DNA from: Lepisosteus oculatus
Taxonomy: Eukaryota; Chordata; Actinopteri; Semionotiformes; Lepisosteidae
Length of the DNA stretch: 64,000 nt
Direction of reading: 5' to 3'
NCBI RefSeq assembly: GCF_040954835.1
Contig: NW_027168352.1
Location: 558,001-622,000, forward strand
Below the pieces are notes generated by a model. That model was not told the origin of the DNA. It ran no database searches and saw nothing but the letters and a program-made list of their open reading frames with translations. The stretch's first letter is position 1. Each line of letters starts with the position of its first letter. Below are positions 9,881 through 21,110 of this stretch, in pieces. The translations under genes and the position numbers were made by a program.

Positions 9881-10052
9881 TGAAAACGCGGTCTCAACCC
9901 AGAGCCACTTGGCAGCAGCGGCACGTAAATACTGTTACTACCACTGCTCGATACCAACGTTAGCCTACTATACCATGTTCAGCCACCGCTAGAAAATGTA
10001 AGGCTCTAGTACTGGAGCAAACAAAAGGAAAGCCAACGTCAAACGTAGAGAG

Positions 10053-10134
10053 CGACGAGGATGGGATTTGAACCCATGCATGCAGAGCACAATGGATTAG
10101 CAGTCCATCGCCTTAACCACTCGGCCACCTCGTC
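10053..10134 (-). tRNA. tRNA-Ser(GCT)
   Basis: An 82-nt type II tRNA, minus strand starting GACGAGGTGGCCGAGTGGTT, with anticodon GCT and a long variable arm. Acceptor, D, anticodon and T stems pair well. It decodes AGC/AGU. An A-run on the plus strand about 25 bp away gives a Pol III T-terminator. Confidence 0.92.
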
Positions 10135-10513
10135 GATGAAACTGGGCTGTCCAGACATGGGTTGGCGCGCTCCAGATGATCTTTTTCTTTTTTTTCCCTC
10201 ATAATCGAGGGTCATTTTCCTGTTCCACATGCGATTTCAACATTTTCCTTGGGGGATGTCAAGCCAGCAAGCCACTGCTGTGGTTCAGTGGCCAGTGTGG
10301 AGTTCAGTGGCCCTGTTGTACACAGAAAGCACATTGAGCTCCTTGGACATGAAAAGTTCCAGATAAAAGCCATTTGTCATCCTTTCTCTTGGTGTCGATG
10401 TTGCTATTGTATGTAAAGGTGGCACTTTGCTCAGCGAGCAGGCGGAGCACACACCGAATGCAGATGTGTCTGAGTGGTGTGTCCAAGTGGCTGCAAAAGG
10501 ACAACACTACCGG

Positions 10514-10587
10514 GGCGCCGTTGCTTAGTTGGTTAAAGCGCTTGTCTCTTAAACAGGAGATCCTGAGTCCGAATCCCAGTGGTGCCT
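10514..10587 (+). tRNA. tRNA-Thr body with CTT (Lys-type) anticodon
   Basis: The body (GGCGCCGTTGCTTAGTTGG start, GGTGCCT end) matches tRNA-Thr(AGT) at 52336. The loop, however, reads CTCTTAA, giving anticodon CTT. The anticodon stem pairs. The T stem has one mismatch. If expressed it would decode AAG, while the body is threonine-type. Which amino acid it carries cannot be told from sequence. Confidence 0.8.
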
Positions 10588-10989
10588 TCTTTGTTCTGTC
10601 TTCTCGAACAGAACTGGTCCTTACAGACAACCGCCTACGGCTAGACTTAATTAAATGCAAGTATTCATTTCCTGTCTTTAACGCGACTTGTTTTTCTTAA
10701 AATGGATGGAACTTGCAAAACATGAAATACAAACATTGCTAATCAGCGCTAGCGGCTGGCAAAAAAAAAGAAGTCAGCAATGTTTTTTTTCTTTAACCTT
10801 AACCCTGCTAATGGAGAAGAGTTAAATGACCGAGTCTATGCAGCTTAAACGGTGCTCATGTCGGGTTCTTTGCTGAAAGGGTGGTAAATCACGCTCACCC
10901 CAGTCCTTAATCTTTTAAAAGGATAAAAAATTGAACCTAGTCGCCACATCACATACATCCTGTTCAACGATAAAAAGGTGACATCTATC

Positions 10990-11420
10990 CTCGATCCAGA
11001 GTAAATCCCACGATGAGGGCATATTTTTTTCCACTTTACCATGAGTCGGGCTCAGCTGCACAGAGGCGAGAGCAGAGCAATGAGGTCACGGGGACAGGGG
11101 AGTCACACGCTGGCGGTTTAAACACGCGGAAGAAAACTGAGGGATCCACAGTATGTGGACCCTCCGTGCGCCATCAGTCCGCACTCCGGACTCTGAATCC
11201 TGCCATCCAAGTTAAGATCTCGGCGGAACCTGAGGCGCAGTTCCTTCTTAAAACGTAATCTGGTTAGCATTTCTAGAATCGTACTTGTATAGATGCAGCC
11301 TTTAATGTGTTGCTAGGTTAAAATTGATGACTTCTTGAACTTCAGTAGGCAACTGCCCTCTTGATTTCGGATTTAATTTCTTTATTACAGGGGCGCTTTT
11401 ATGAAGACAGAGTCATGTTC
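10990..11420 (+). repeat. Exon-like cassette, copy 3
   Basis: Same cassette as at 785, fused at about 11420 to the tRNA-Arg tandem array, whose unit begins inside the cassette (AGGTACTTTGCTTGATGG). Its 32-nt exon-like block survives. Confidence 0.55.
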
Positions 11421-11758
11421 AGGTACTTTGCTTGATGGAGAAAGCATATTTCGGACTCTGTGATCTGCTCACCTGGAAAGGTCTGCTGTACTACTACAAG
11501 AGAGAAGTAGAGTCTGGAAAAATGGACAATTTTATGATGCTTTGGAAGATAATGTTTTTTTTTTCTTTGAAATCGAAATGAATCAGAATATCAGTGCAAA
11601 AGACAAACTCTTGGTTTGGTTTAAAGAGATATGGTTTTAAAACAGACAAAATGTAGAAAACAGGTGTTTCTCACTTTTGGAAAAGAATGGACCGGGGGTA
11701 ATATTTTACTAGGTGCAGTGCTGATCTCACTGGGTTACAGTCCTGCAGTGTCACACCA

Positions 11759-11831
11759 GGGCCAGTGGCGCAATGGATAACACGTCTGACTACGGATCAG
11801 GAGATTGCAGGTTCGACTCCTGCCTGGCTCG
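11759..11831 (+). tRNA. tRNA-Arg(ACG), unit 1
   Basis: GGGCCAGTGGCGCAATGGAT start, loop CTACGGA and anticodon ACG (ICG), decoding CGU/CGC/CGA. The B box GGTTCGACTCC is intact. A T-run (ATTTTT) lies 5-10 bp after the gene. Confidence 0.93.
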
Positions 11832-12413
11832 GGTCATTTTTAAACGCATCGGGCTACTCCCTAAGTAGTCTGTGCTACTTACTGCATTGTAATCGTACCC
11901 AGTAAGAGATTTCCTTCATGTAAATGAACTGCACCTGACAGCTTTAGAAAAACACCTGGGCTCAGTACGGTGCTGAGAGCTCAGCGTTGCTGTTCTAATT
12001 AGCACGCACTGCATCGGCTATGAGCCCGAACCTTTCAATTATTCCGATCAGTAAGTCAACACGTAGTCCACATGACAGGTACTTTGCTTGATGGAGAAAG
12101 CATATTTCGGACTCTGTGATCTGCTCACCTGGAAAGGTCTGCTGTACTACTACAAGAGAGAAGTAGAGTCTGGAAGAATGGACAATTTTATGATGCTTTG
12201 GAAGATAATGTTTTTTTTTCTTTGAAATCGAAATGAATCAGAATATCAGTGCAAAAGACAAACTCTTGGTTTGGTTTAAAGAGATATGGTTTTAAAACAG
12301 ACAAAATGTAGAAAACAGGTGTTTCTCACTTTTGGAAAAGAATGGACCGGGGGTAATATTTTACTAGGTACAGTGCTGATCTCACTTGGTTACAGTCCTG
12401 CAGTGTCACACCA

Positions 12414-12486
12414 GGGCCAGTGGCGCAATGGATAACGCGTCTGACTACGACTCAGGAGATTGCAGGTTCGACTCCTGCCTGGCTCG
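12414..12486 (+). tRNA. tRNA-Arg(ACG), unit 2
   Basis: Same body as unit 1 with intact boxes and a GTTTTT terminator. The anticodon ACG is kept, but the two bases just 3' of it differ (CTACGAC loop), which could affect decoding. Confidence 0.88.
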
Positions 12487-13069
12487 GGTCGTTTTTAAAC
12501 GCATCGGGCTACTCCCTAAGTAGTCTGTGCTACTTACTGCATTGTAATCGTACCCAGTAAGAGATTTCCTTCATGTAAATGAACTGCACCTGACAGCTTT
12601 AGAAAAACACCTGGGCTCAGTACGGTGCTGAGAGCTCAGCGTTGCTGTTCTAATTAGCACGCACTGCATCGGCTATGAGCCCGAACCTTTCAATTATTCC
12701 GATCAGTAAGTCAACACGTAGTCCACATGACAGGTATTTTGCTTGATGGAGAAAGCATATTTCGGACTCTGTGATCTGCTCACCTGGAAAGGTCTGCTGT
12801 ACTACTACAAGAGAGAAGTAGAGTCTGGAAGAATGGACAATTTTATGATGCTTTGGAAGATAATGTTTTTTTTTTCTTTGAAATCGAAATGAATCAGAAT
12901 ATCAGTGCAAAAGACAAACTCTTGGTTTGGTTTAAAGAGATATGGTTTTAAAACAGACAAAATGTAGAAAACAGGTGTTTCTCACTTTTGGAAAAGAATG
13001 GACCGGGGGTAATATTTTACTAGGTGCAGTGCTGATCTCACTGGGTTACAGTCCTGCAGTGTCACACCA

Positions 13070-13142
13070 GGGCCAGTGGCGCAATGGATAACGCGTCTGA
13101 CTACGGATCAGGAGATTGCAGGTTCGAATCCTGCCTGGCTGG
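13070..13142 (+). tRNA. tRNA-Arg(ACG), unit 3
   Basis: Standard anticodon loop CTACGGA and B box GGTTCGAATCC, with a T-run after the gene. It differs from unit 1 by a few bases, mostly in the T loop and at the discriminator. Confidence 0.93.
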
Positions 13143-13387
13143 GGTCGTTTTTAAACGCATCGGGCTACTCCCTAAGTAGTCTGTGCTACTTACTGCTTTG
13201 TAATCGTACCCAGTAAGAGATTTCCTTCATGTAAATGAACTGCACCTGACATCTTTAGAAAAACACCTGGGCTCAGTACGGTGCTGAGAGCTCAGCGTTG
13301 CTGTTCTAATTAGCACGCACTGCATCGGCTATGAGCCCGAACCTTTCAATTATTCCGATCAGTAAGTCAACACGTAGTCCACATGAA

Positions 13388-14540
13388 CGGTAGAAATATT
13401 CTCTTGTCTGTCTCTTGTTTGTATAGAACTGAATGTCCCTGACAATGTACTGTTAGTTTTAATTGAAGAACGGCATTTGTGTTCAAATATACCAGACAAG
13501 TTTATGTAACTGCTCATGCGACACTCAGTTGTAATTAGTCAAGAAATAAAGTCGAACAACAGCTGTGGGTTTGATTCTGAACGTATGAGATTGCAGCGCC
13601 TTTTACTTCCATTGACAAATGATAGAGATTCGAAGAGAGATCCTTCAGACCAGCAAGCAAACCCACGGCTATTTCGGTTTTCTATCTAGGCAACGTTGGT
13701 GTCTGCAATAGCATACATGAAAGCGTGATGCAATTTCTGTGGCTACATTTGTTGCACGTCATGCACAGTAAGAGTGTTTCTAACACCAAATAAAAAGTCA
13801 ACAATTAGCGATCACGCCTTCTCCTCAGTTAACCCACTGAAACCCACCGGGGTAAAGTTAGCTCGAAGTTCGAAAACGATTTTGGCACGCCTGTAGCGCT
13901 TTCACGAAACCTCTTAGAGTTGCGAGAATGCTTGTTTTGTGTATAAAATACATTGTGGATGCTTTCTCAGCCTTTACTTTTTCGTTTTTATGACATTTTT
14001 TTGACCAAGCACGAATATTCTTTTGTCCATATCTTCGCAATGGAAGCACAGAACGCCGTCAAACCAAATGCATTTTAAAGACCACGACTTGTGGATATTT
14101 CCACACTCTTTACATCAAACTATCAGTGAGCTAATTATCTTTTTTTAAACCTCCGGTTTTTCATCGATGCGTAATTACGCACGAACTGGAACCCGGGGGA
14201 CCGCTGTGTGCACACGTTCACAACGCGAGAAATACTGTTCAATACGGCTTCGTGCGAAAAACCCGTATATGACCATAGGAAGCAGAACAGCGCAGTCTCC
14301 CATTACCCAGACTGTAAGCACGGGAATAAAGCTTTGTTTGATTTCTGAAACCCTTCCTTTACGTCCTGTTTTCATTCAGGTAAGGGTCAACTATATTCAC
14401 AATACTACTGACAGCAGGAAGATTAAAATATTCTTTACTCAGCAGCTTATTAAAAACAGCTCCCATGATGTTCAAACCGATTTTTTACACAGAACACTGA
14501 CACAGCTTTGCATTCTGAATCTCTTTTTCTCATGCTTTTA
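13388..14540. other. Unique-looking spacer
   Basis: The first part (13400-13860) recurs inverted at 41990-42460 beside the minus-strand tRNA-Arg, so it is tRNA-Arg flank. The rest shows no gene that I recognise. A frame at 14167-14613 (148 codons) lacks domains and runs towards the satellite; I do not call it. Confidence 0.6.
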
Positions 14541-16450
14541 TTTAATGTGGCACAATGCACTGGTTCACAAACCAATAGCATTTAAACCACAGCACCCACA
14601 ATGCTGCAGGTAAGTGTTTTGCACACTAAGCAGGTCATCTGACTATTCCCAGCTTTGTTTTGGGTTATGGAACCTTTATTTTTTTATGATTTTCTGAAGA
14701 TAACACTACAGGTGGGATGGGTGGGTCGTCTTCATGGCTCAATAGCATTTCAAATACAGCAGCCACTCTGCTGAAACCAAGTGTTTTACACACCAGACAG
14801 GCCCCCGGACCTCGTACAACCTTGCTGTGGCTGTGGCCCCTTTCTTTAATTTTTTATGATTTTCTGAAGATTACACTACAGGTAATACACTGGGACAGAT
14901 GGGTCGTCTTCATGGCTCAATAGCATTTCAAATACAGCACCCACTCTGCTGAAACCAAGTGTTTTACACACCAGACAGGCCCCCGGACCTCGTACAACCT
15001 TGCTGTGGCTGTGGCCCCTTTCTTTAATTTTTTATGATTTTCTGAAGATTACACTACAGGTAATACACTGGGACAGATGGGTCGTCTTCATGGCTCAATA
15101 GCATTTCAAATACAGCACCCACTCTGCTGAAACCAAGTGTTTTACACACCAGACAGGCCCCCAAACCTCATACAACCTTACTGTGGCTGTGGCCCCCTTC
15201 TTTATTTTGTAATGATTTTCTGAAGATAACACTACAGGTAATACACTGGGACAGGTGGGTCGTCTTCATGGCTCAATAGCATTTCAAATACAGCACCCAC
15301 TCTGCTGAAACCAAGTGTTTTACACACCAGACAGGCCCCCGGACCTCGTACAACCTTGCTGTGGCTGTGGCCCCTTTCTTTAATTTTTTATGATTTTCTA
15401 AAGATTACACTACAGGTAATACACTGGGACAGATGGGTCGTCTTCATGGCTCAATAGCATTTCAAATACAGCATCCACTCTGCTGAAACCAAGTGTTTTA
15501 CACACCAGACAGGCCCCCAAACCTCATACAACCTTACTGTGGCTGTGGCCCCTTTCTTTATTTTGTAATGATTTTCTGAAGATAACACTACAGGTAATAC
15601 ACTGGGACAGGTGGGTCGTCTTCATGGCTCAATAGCATTTCAAATACAGCACCCACTCTGCTGAAACCAAGTGTTTTACACACCAGACAGGCCCCCGGAC
15701 CTCGTACAACCTTGCTGTGGCTGTGGCCCCTTTCTTTAATTTTTTATGATTTTCTAAAGATTACACTACAGGTAATACACTGGGACAGATGGGTCGTCTT
15801 CATGGCTCAATAGCATTTCAAATACAGCATCCACTCTGCTGAAACCAAGTGTTTTACACACCAGACAGGCCCCCAAACCTCATACAACCTTGCTGTGGCT
15901 GTGGCCCCTTTCTTTATTTTTTAATGAGTTTCTGAAGATAACACTACAGGTAATACACTGGGACGGGTGGGTCGTCTTCATGGCTCAATAGCATTTCAAA
16001 TACAGCACCCACTCTGCTGAAACCAAGTGTTTTACACACCAGACAGGCCCCCTAACTTTATATAACCTTGCTGTGGCTGTGGCCCCTTTCTTTATTTTTT
16101 TATGATTTTCTGAAGATAACACTACATGTAATACACTGGGACAGGTGGGTCATCTTCATGGCTCAATAGCATTTCAAATACAGCACCCACACTGCTGAAA
16201 CCAAGTGTTTTACACACCAGACAGGCCCCCTAACTTTATATAACCTTGCTGTGGCTGTGGCCCCTTTCTTTAATTTTTTATGAGTTTTTCAATATGGCAC
16301 CATTAGACAGGCGGTACATGGGGATAGTACATCGTGCTCTTCACGAGTCAATAGCTCTTCAAGCACAACAGCCACAGTGCTGCAACCAGGTGTTTTACAC
16401 ACCAGACAGCTCCCCTAACCTTATACAACCTCGCTTTGAGTTGTTTAACA
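14540..16450. repeat. Satellite array with ~178-bp period
   Basis: The phrase GTCGTCTTCATGGCTC recurs at 14726, 14903, 15081, 15259, 15438, 15615, 15793 and 15971, with a variant at 16149. Spacing is 177-179 bp. Outer units are degraded. Units alternate between two subtypes (GGACCTCGTACAACC and AAACCTCATACAACC), suggesting a dimeric higher-order period of about 356 bp in the middle. Confidence 0.93.
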
Positions 16451-16960
16451 TTTCTTTCAAATCACTTGGGTTCATCAATCATTTGATCATTTTTCAGCGT
16501 GGAATAAACCTATTACTTGTTCCTTGGAGATTACCATCTGCTGATAAGATATGATCGCTATATTGACCATATACAATTTCTTGCATAAGGAATTCATATT
16601 TTGCATACACCGATCCCCCCGGAGTCCCAAGTGATTCTGGTTTTGGAAAGCTAAAGGACAATGAGCTTCACGATACCAGGGGGACAGTGGGTGGTCAAGT
16701 CTCCCCTAAACAATGGATCTTGTCAGATTATGATGTCAGTGCATTTAATAAATGTTGTTGAACTCTCTTTAGCCCAAATACCGAGGAGCCCAGACCCAGA
16801 ATGTTACACATACTGACAGAGAGTGATCTCATTATGTGTGTTTGGATTTTAACAACTATTTTTATTGTTTGCTAGAACCAAAACAATCTATGTTAGACAT
16901 TTTCATCTTCAGCCAAAAATACAAACCTGTGTACGTAGTGTGGTGCAGGTTCTTGTCCCA
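16451..16960. other. Spacer with an interspersed-repeat tail
   Basis: About 16496-16530 carries TTTCAGCGTGGAATAAACC, the 3' tail of an interspersed repeat also seen at 63205. Nothing else is recognised. Confidence 0.45.
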
Positions 16961-16997
16961 TCCCAACGCATTTCGAGCCCATCGCCTTAACCACTCG
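16961..16997 (-). pseudogene. tRNA-Ser(CGA) fragment
   Basis: Only the D arm and anticodon arm remain (CGAGTGGTTAAGGCGATGGG then CTCGAAATG, minus strand). It is clearly related to the copy at 41661. The T arm and acceptor stem are lost. Confidence 0.65.
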
Positions 16998-17560
16998 AGC
17001 AGGACAAATGCGAGCTCGCCGCCGCCGCAATCCTCCTATAATCAAACACGGACTGCGATTTGGCTGCGGAAACCTTTTTAAAGTTGCTCTCCGTTAAAAA
17101 AAATACCTTTCACAAGATTCGTGCCGGCAGACAGACACGCCTCAGAGGGTTTAAGGCTGGCTTCACGTTCAAATGATAAAGTCCCCCAGTCCGGATGTCA
17201 AAATGCAACTTTGGCAGACAGAAAAAACATCAACAAACCAAAAATGTGGACAAGGATTTTACAAGCTGCACCACACTGCACTTTCAAAAGCATTTACATT
17301 CGTGTTAGACGCAGGAATTGCCTTTGATTTGCGCGCTTACGAACGCCATGGAAAACGAAACAAAACTAAAGCCCTCAGCTCCTGCACTCGATTATAATGC
17401 CGTTACGTGTCGAAGCAGGAATTTACGTCATCCTACCACTGCAACACGGGGAATAGAGGGAAATGAGCACAAGCTACGAATTGTCTCTAATCAGTCCCTA
17501 CAGTTGTAAGACGCCTTAGAAGGCCCCTTTAGAAAAACATTTTGTTAACAGGCATTCTGC
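16998..17560 (-). repeat. tRNA-Ser upstream spacer, copy 2
   Basis: Close copy of 8740-9230. It follows the tRNA-Ser(CGA) fragment in the same relation as the other copies to their tRNAs. No gene is visible. Confidence 0.7.
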
Positions 17561-17799
17561 CTCAGCCTAAACACCTATAGCTTGCAAAGCGCATGCTATT
17601 AGACAGGCACCTCTGCAAGACCTTAAGAGTCTCTTAAACTAGTGATAGTAAGGTGTTCCCAATGGGCGATGTTTGGCTTTCAAATCATCTCTCTGTGGAA
17701 GCGCCGAGATGCAGCTGTTTAAGGCTTAGAAGCAGCTGACTGTTTCACTACCTAGCTGATTACTGTCAGTCAGGGAGCTCAGAGGTGAAAACACTGTTT

Positions 17800-18153
17800 C
17801 TGTTTTTTTTTTCAATCTAGTGATGGAAAGTAAGAGGGAAATGATGGAGCAATCAATAACCGCTCCGGAAAAATGGCAGAAAGAAATGGCCCGTCACTAA
17901 GGACATTTGTGAAGCAGAGGAGTGACATCACCACAAAGGCGACTTAGTCTGCTGATCGTTTTGGTGAATAATGATTGAGGCGCGTTAAGAGAAAGGTAGC
18001 TGCGTCAGCATGCTTAGGCTGCAAAGGATAAAGCAAAGGTTTACTCCATGCTGAAAAGAGAAAAAAAAGAAGCACAACGTTTCGGCTGTGGAGCCTTCTG
18101 CGCCATCTTCTTTAGCGATGGTGATGATGTTTACATTGGAAAAACTGAGACAT
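17800..18153 (-). repeat. tRNA-Asn downstream unit with interspersed-repeat tail, copy 1
   Basis: Matches 21620-21965 and, inverted, 63110-63360. On the minus strand it ends in a tail with AACGTTGTGCTTC-like and CTTTTCAGCATGGAGTAAAC sequences, a motif shared with other repeats here at 19015-19190 and 19910-19975. Probably a SINE or LINE 3' end; the family is not identified. Confidence 0.5.
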
Positions 18154-18227
18154 GCATACCAGAGGGGCTTGAACCACCAACCTTTCAGTTAACAGCCAAA
18201 TGCACTAACCGATTGCTCCACAGAGAC
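18154..18227 (-). pseudogene. tRNA-Asn(GTT), decayed
   Basis: The minus strand begins GTCTCTGTGGAGCAATCGG with anticodon GTT. The 3' acceptor strand no longer pairs with the 5' strand at several positions and the anticodon stem carries a mismatch. Intact relatives are at 21966 and 63036. Confidence 0.7.
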
Positions 18228-18470
18228 TGACGGCCTTTTGTGCTCCCTACATTTGCAGGTTTATGGTCAAAGAAAACAATCGTTTGCGCTTCTTGTAGCC
18301 AGCAATATTTTTTCACTGACAACCAAGAAATTGATTTCATCTTTCACAAAATGTATGGATTTCTTCAAAAACAAGTTATTCCAGAAAGGAAATGAATTCT
18401 TGCATTAAACTGAACAAAGCTGTACATGTTTGTCTGAAATGATACATTTGGCACAACAAGACACGGAGAG

Positions 18471-18541
18471 AGGCACAGCTGGTATTCAGACCCAGGATCG
18501 CCTGCTTACTAGGCAGGCACTTTAAGCCACTAGGGAGCACC
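18471..18541 (-). pseudogene. tRNA-Thr(AGT), decayed
   Basis: The minus strand has anticodon loop CTAGTAA in a paired stem. The acceptor arm is about three bases short and the B box is altered (GGTCTGAATAC). The related copy at 62720 has the same B box change, so the decay preceded the duplication. Confidence 0.7.
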
Positions 18542-18944
18542 GCACTTTTACAGACACTTGGACACATCTGCGTTCGGTGTGCACTTAACCTGCTCTCTGA
18601 GCCCGTTGCCTCTTTCCCATTTAATAGCAGAACTGACGCCAAGAGAAATGATGAGAAATGGCATTTATCTGGCACTTCTCAAGGAGCTCAATGCCCTTGA
18701 CACCTCCCCAAGGCGACAGAGCTGCATTCTTTGGCGACATTTTTTCTTTTGTTTTATTTCTATACTTATTGATAGAAAAAAAAAATGATATGTCATGTAC
18801 TGTAAGGGAAATGTCTCTTTTCATGGGGAAAGTTAGCACCAGCAAATGTTGTGTTTAGAAGAAGTGATTTAACATGACACGTGACCTAACATACCGGAGC
18901 AAAAGCTCACCCAGCAAGCCCTGCTTTACTTCTACAGGAGAGAA

Positions 18945-19195
18945 GTAAAGTCTGCAAGATGTTCAGCTGGGTAGCTATGTCAGCATGCCTCGGCTGCAAA
19001 GGAACAAGTAATAGGTTTATTGCATGCTGAAAAGAGAAGAAAGGAAACGCAACATTTTGGCCGTGAGGTCTTCTCACACCTGAAGAAGCCTCACACCTGT
19101 AAAAGGTTCCATGGTTTTCTTTCTTCTCTTTTCAACATGGAATACACCTATTGTCTGCAGGATGTGACAATTTCACGGTGTTTTGGAAGAAAACC
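18945..19195. repeat. Inverted pair of interspersed-repeat tails
   Basis: A minus-oriented tail (GCATGCTGAAAAGAGAAGAA) is followed by a plus-oriented one (CTTCTCTTTTCAACATGGAA) about 100 bp later. The two can pair into a long hairpin. Confidence 0.5.
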
Positions 19196-19388
19196 TTTTT
19201 TCTTTGAATTCAAAATCAATCGGAATTTCAGCACGACACATCAACACTTTTTCTGTTTTAAGGAGATGATATTTTAAACCTGATAAAAATAGTAGGAGAA
19301 ACAAGTTTCTTGCTGTGAAAATTTGGGGAAGTGTACTACTGGTAGCAGTGTAGAGCTCTCTGTGGTGGAGTGCAAGCGCATGTTCTAT

Positions 19389-19461
19389 GGGCCAGTGGCG
19401 TAATGGATAACGTGTCTGACTTCGGATCAGAAGATTGTATGTTCGAGTCCTGCCTGGCTTG
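19389..19461 (+). tRNA. tRNA-Arg(TCG), diverged
   Basis: GGGCCAGTGGCGTAATGGAT start with loop CTTCGGA, hence anticodon TCG. The T stem has mismatches (GTATG against TCCTGC) and the B box begins ATGTTCGAGTCC. It may be a pseudogene or a weak gene. Its flanks differ from those of the tRNA-Arg(ACG) array but recur without the tRNA at 56480-56790. Confidence 0.65.
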
Positions 19462-20342
19462 TGAGGCTTTTAAACCTCTCAGGTTCCTCGGTAACAGGTT
19501 GCCGTCATGTATATGAACTATAGAAAAGCATTTGCCACAACCCGTAAATTAGCACGCAAGTGCGGGCTAGTTTACACAGAACTGTATTGAGATCATCTCC
19601 AGCTCTGAGCTCAATTGCAATGAAAAAACATGTAGAACAGAACTGGAGAGCAGCTGAATTTGTGCTCAGTAGGGTGGGGAGGACTCAGCATTGCTATTGT
19701 TCTAATTGGCATGAACTGCAGGGGATCTGAATCAGAACACGTCAGTTAGTTCGATCATTGCGTCAATATGTAGGCCACGTTAATATAGAATTATTACTTT
19801 GTCTGTCTCGTCTTTGTATATAGCTGAATGTACCTGACAATTTCATGTTAGTTTTTAAGAAAGACATTGGTGCTAATATATACATATATAGCATATAAGG
19901 AACACGTAAAAGTTTAGTCCATGCTGAAAAGATAAGAAAACCGCCACAACGTTTCATCTTGGAATAAATCTTTACTTGTTGTTTTGCAGCCTACCCATTC
20001 TGACCTAACTCCTCCCTTGAAATTCCCTAACAGATAAGGGTACGTAACGGCTCATGCGATGCTCAGTTGCAATTTGTCTTTGGTTTTTTTTTCGTACAAA
20101 GGCCTCCGCTATGTTGCAATGGAGAAAGGTTCAGTACGGAGCTGCCGAGAAAATTCAGCTGGAAAGCTCGTTGCAGAAAAGCATCGTTATCTGTGTCTAG
20201 CTGCAGAGCGTCCTTCGTGGGTGCTGAAGAATCGATTTCACAGGCTGCAGGTCCAGGCGATTTAGAGTGTTAAAGGTCCCAGCGAAAACAAAACGGCGAA
20301 GGTCCTTTTACATGCACGCACGCAACCAAATGCAAAGGACGC
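19462..20342. other. Spacer
   Basis: About 19590-19900 is copied at 56480-56790 up to the junction with the second retrovirus copy. About 19905-19980 contains an interspersed-repeat tail. The final part is serine-tRNA 3' flank related to 8100-8160. No gene is seen. Confidence 0.55.
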
Positions 20343-20424
20343 CGTAGTCGGCAGGATTTGAACCTGCGCGGGGAGACCCCAACGGATTTCAAGTCCGTCA
20401 CCTTAACCACTCGGCCACAACTAC
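20343..20424 (-). tRNA. tRNA-Ser(TGA)
   Basis: An 82-nt type II tRNA, minus strand, with anticodon loop CTTGAAA in a perfectly paired GACGGA/TCCGTT stem. Long variable arm GGGGTCTCCCC and B box GGTTCAAATCC are intact. It decodes UCA/UCG and looks functional. Confidence 0.92.
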
Positions 20425-21110
20425 AGCGAGCGCCGCGGCCGCTGCCTTCTTGCTACAATCGAACAGGGAGTGCGAGGCGGCGGCGGCGGCGGAGGCAACT
20501 TTTTTCAAGTTCGCTCTCCGTTTAAGAAACCTTTTACGCCATACGTGCAAGCACACACACACACACCTCAGAGGACTTAAGGGTGGCTTCAAGTTGGAAT
20601 GATAAAGTCTCCCCGTTCGGACATGAAAACAGAACGTTCTTAGACAGAAAGCAATCAACAACGGAGACATGTGGACGACGATTTTAGTCACTGCACTTTG
20701 AATAGCATTTTTACTCCAGTTACAGGAGATGCACCAATGGCCCTTGACCTACGCTCTTACCAATGCCTTGAACATTCAAACAAAACAGCCCTCAAGTCCT
20801 GCGGTTTAATATAACGCTGTTACGTGTCGAGGCAGTATTTGACTCTGTCCTACCGTTGAGACACAGGGCGTATATGGAAACGAACACATGCTACGGATCG
20901 TCTCTAATCGGTCCCTACAGTTGGAAGGCTCCTTGAAGCGTGCACCCCCATCATTCATCTTTGCGCATCTGTGAAAGGTAGACTCTTGAGCAATGTTTGA
21001 GCCAGCTCTAAGGCAACTAGTGCTATTGGACAGACACCTCTGGAAGATCCTAAGAGTCTCTTAACTCTTAACCACTTCCAGCAGCAAGCTTAATTGTTCG
21101 CTGGAGGTCT
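20425..21110 (-). repeat. tRNA-Ser upstream spacer, copy 3
   Basis: A more diverged relative of the spacer at 8708, with a GGC trinucleotide run near 20478. No gene is visible. Confidence 0.6.

Larger units (their letters stand above)
11421..13387 (+). repeat. Three tandem ~656-bp units, each with a tRNA-Arg
   Basis: The phrase starting AGGTA(C/T)TTTGCTTGATGG recurs at 11421, 12077 and 12732, giving units of 656 and 655 bp. The units differ at only a few positions, so the amplification is recent. Each carries one tRNA-Arg about 340 bp in, followed by the same 3' flank. Confidence 0.93.

Noticed and set aside
14167-14613. 148-codon plus-strand frame beside the satellite
   Set aside because: No recognisable domain, low-complexity ending that grades into the satellite, and no splice or promoter context.
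14540-16450. Regular repeat spacing suggesting a CRISPR-like array
   Set aside because: The whole 178-bp period is repeated with no unique spacers, and the context is a vertebrate genome. It is a satellite.
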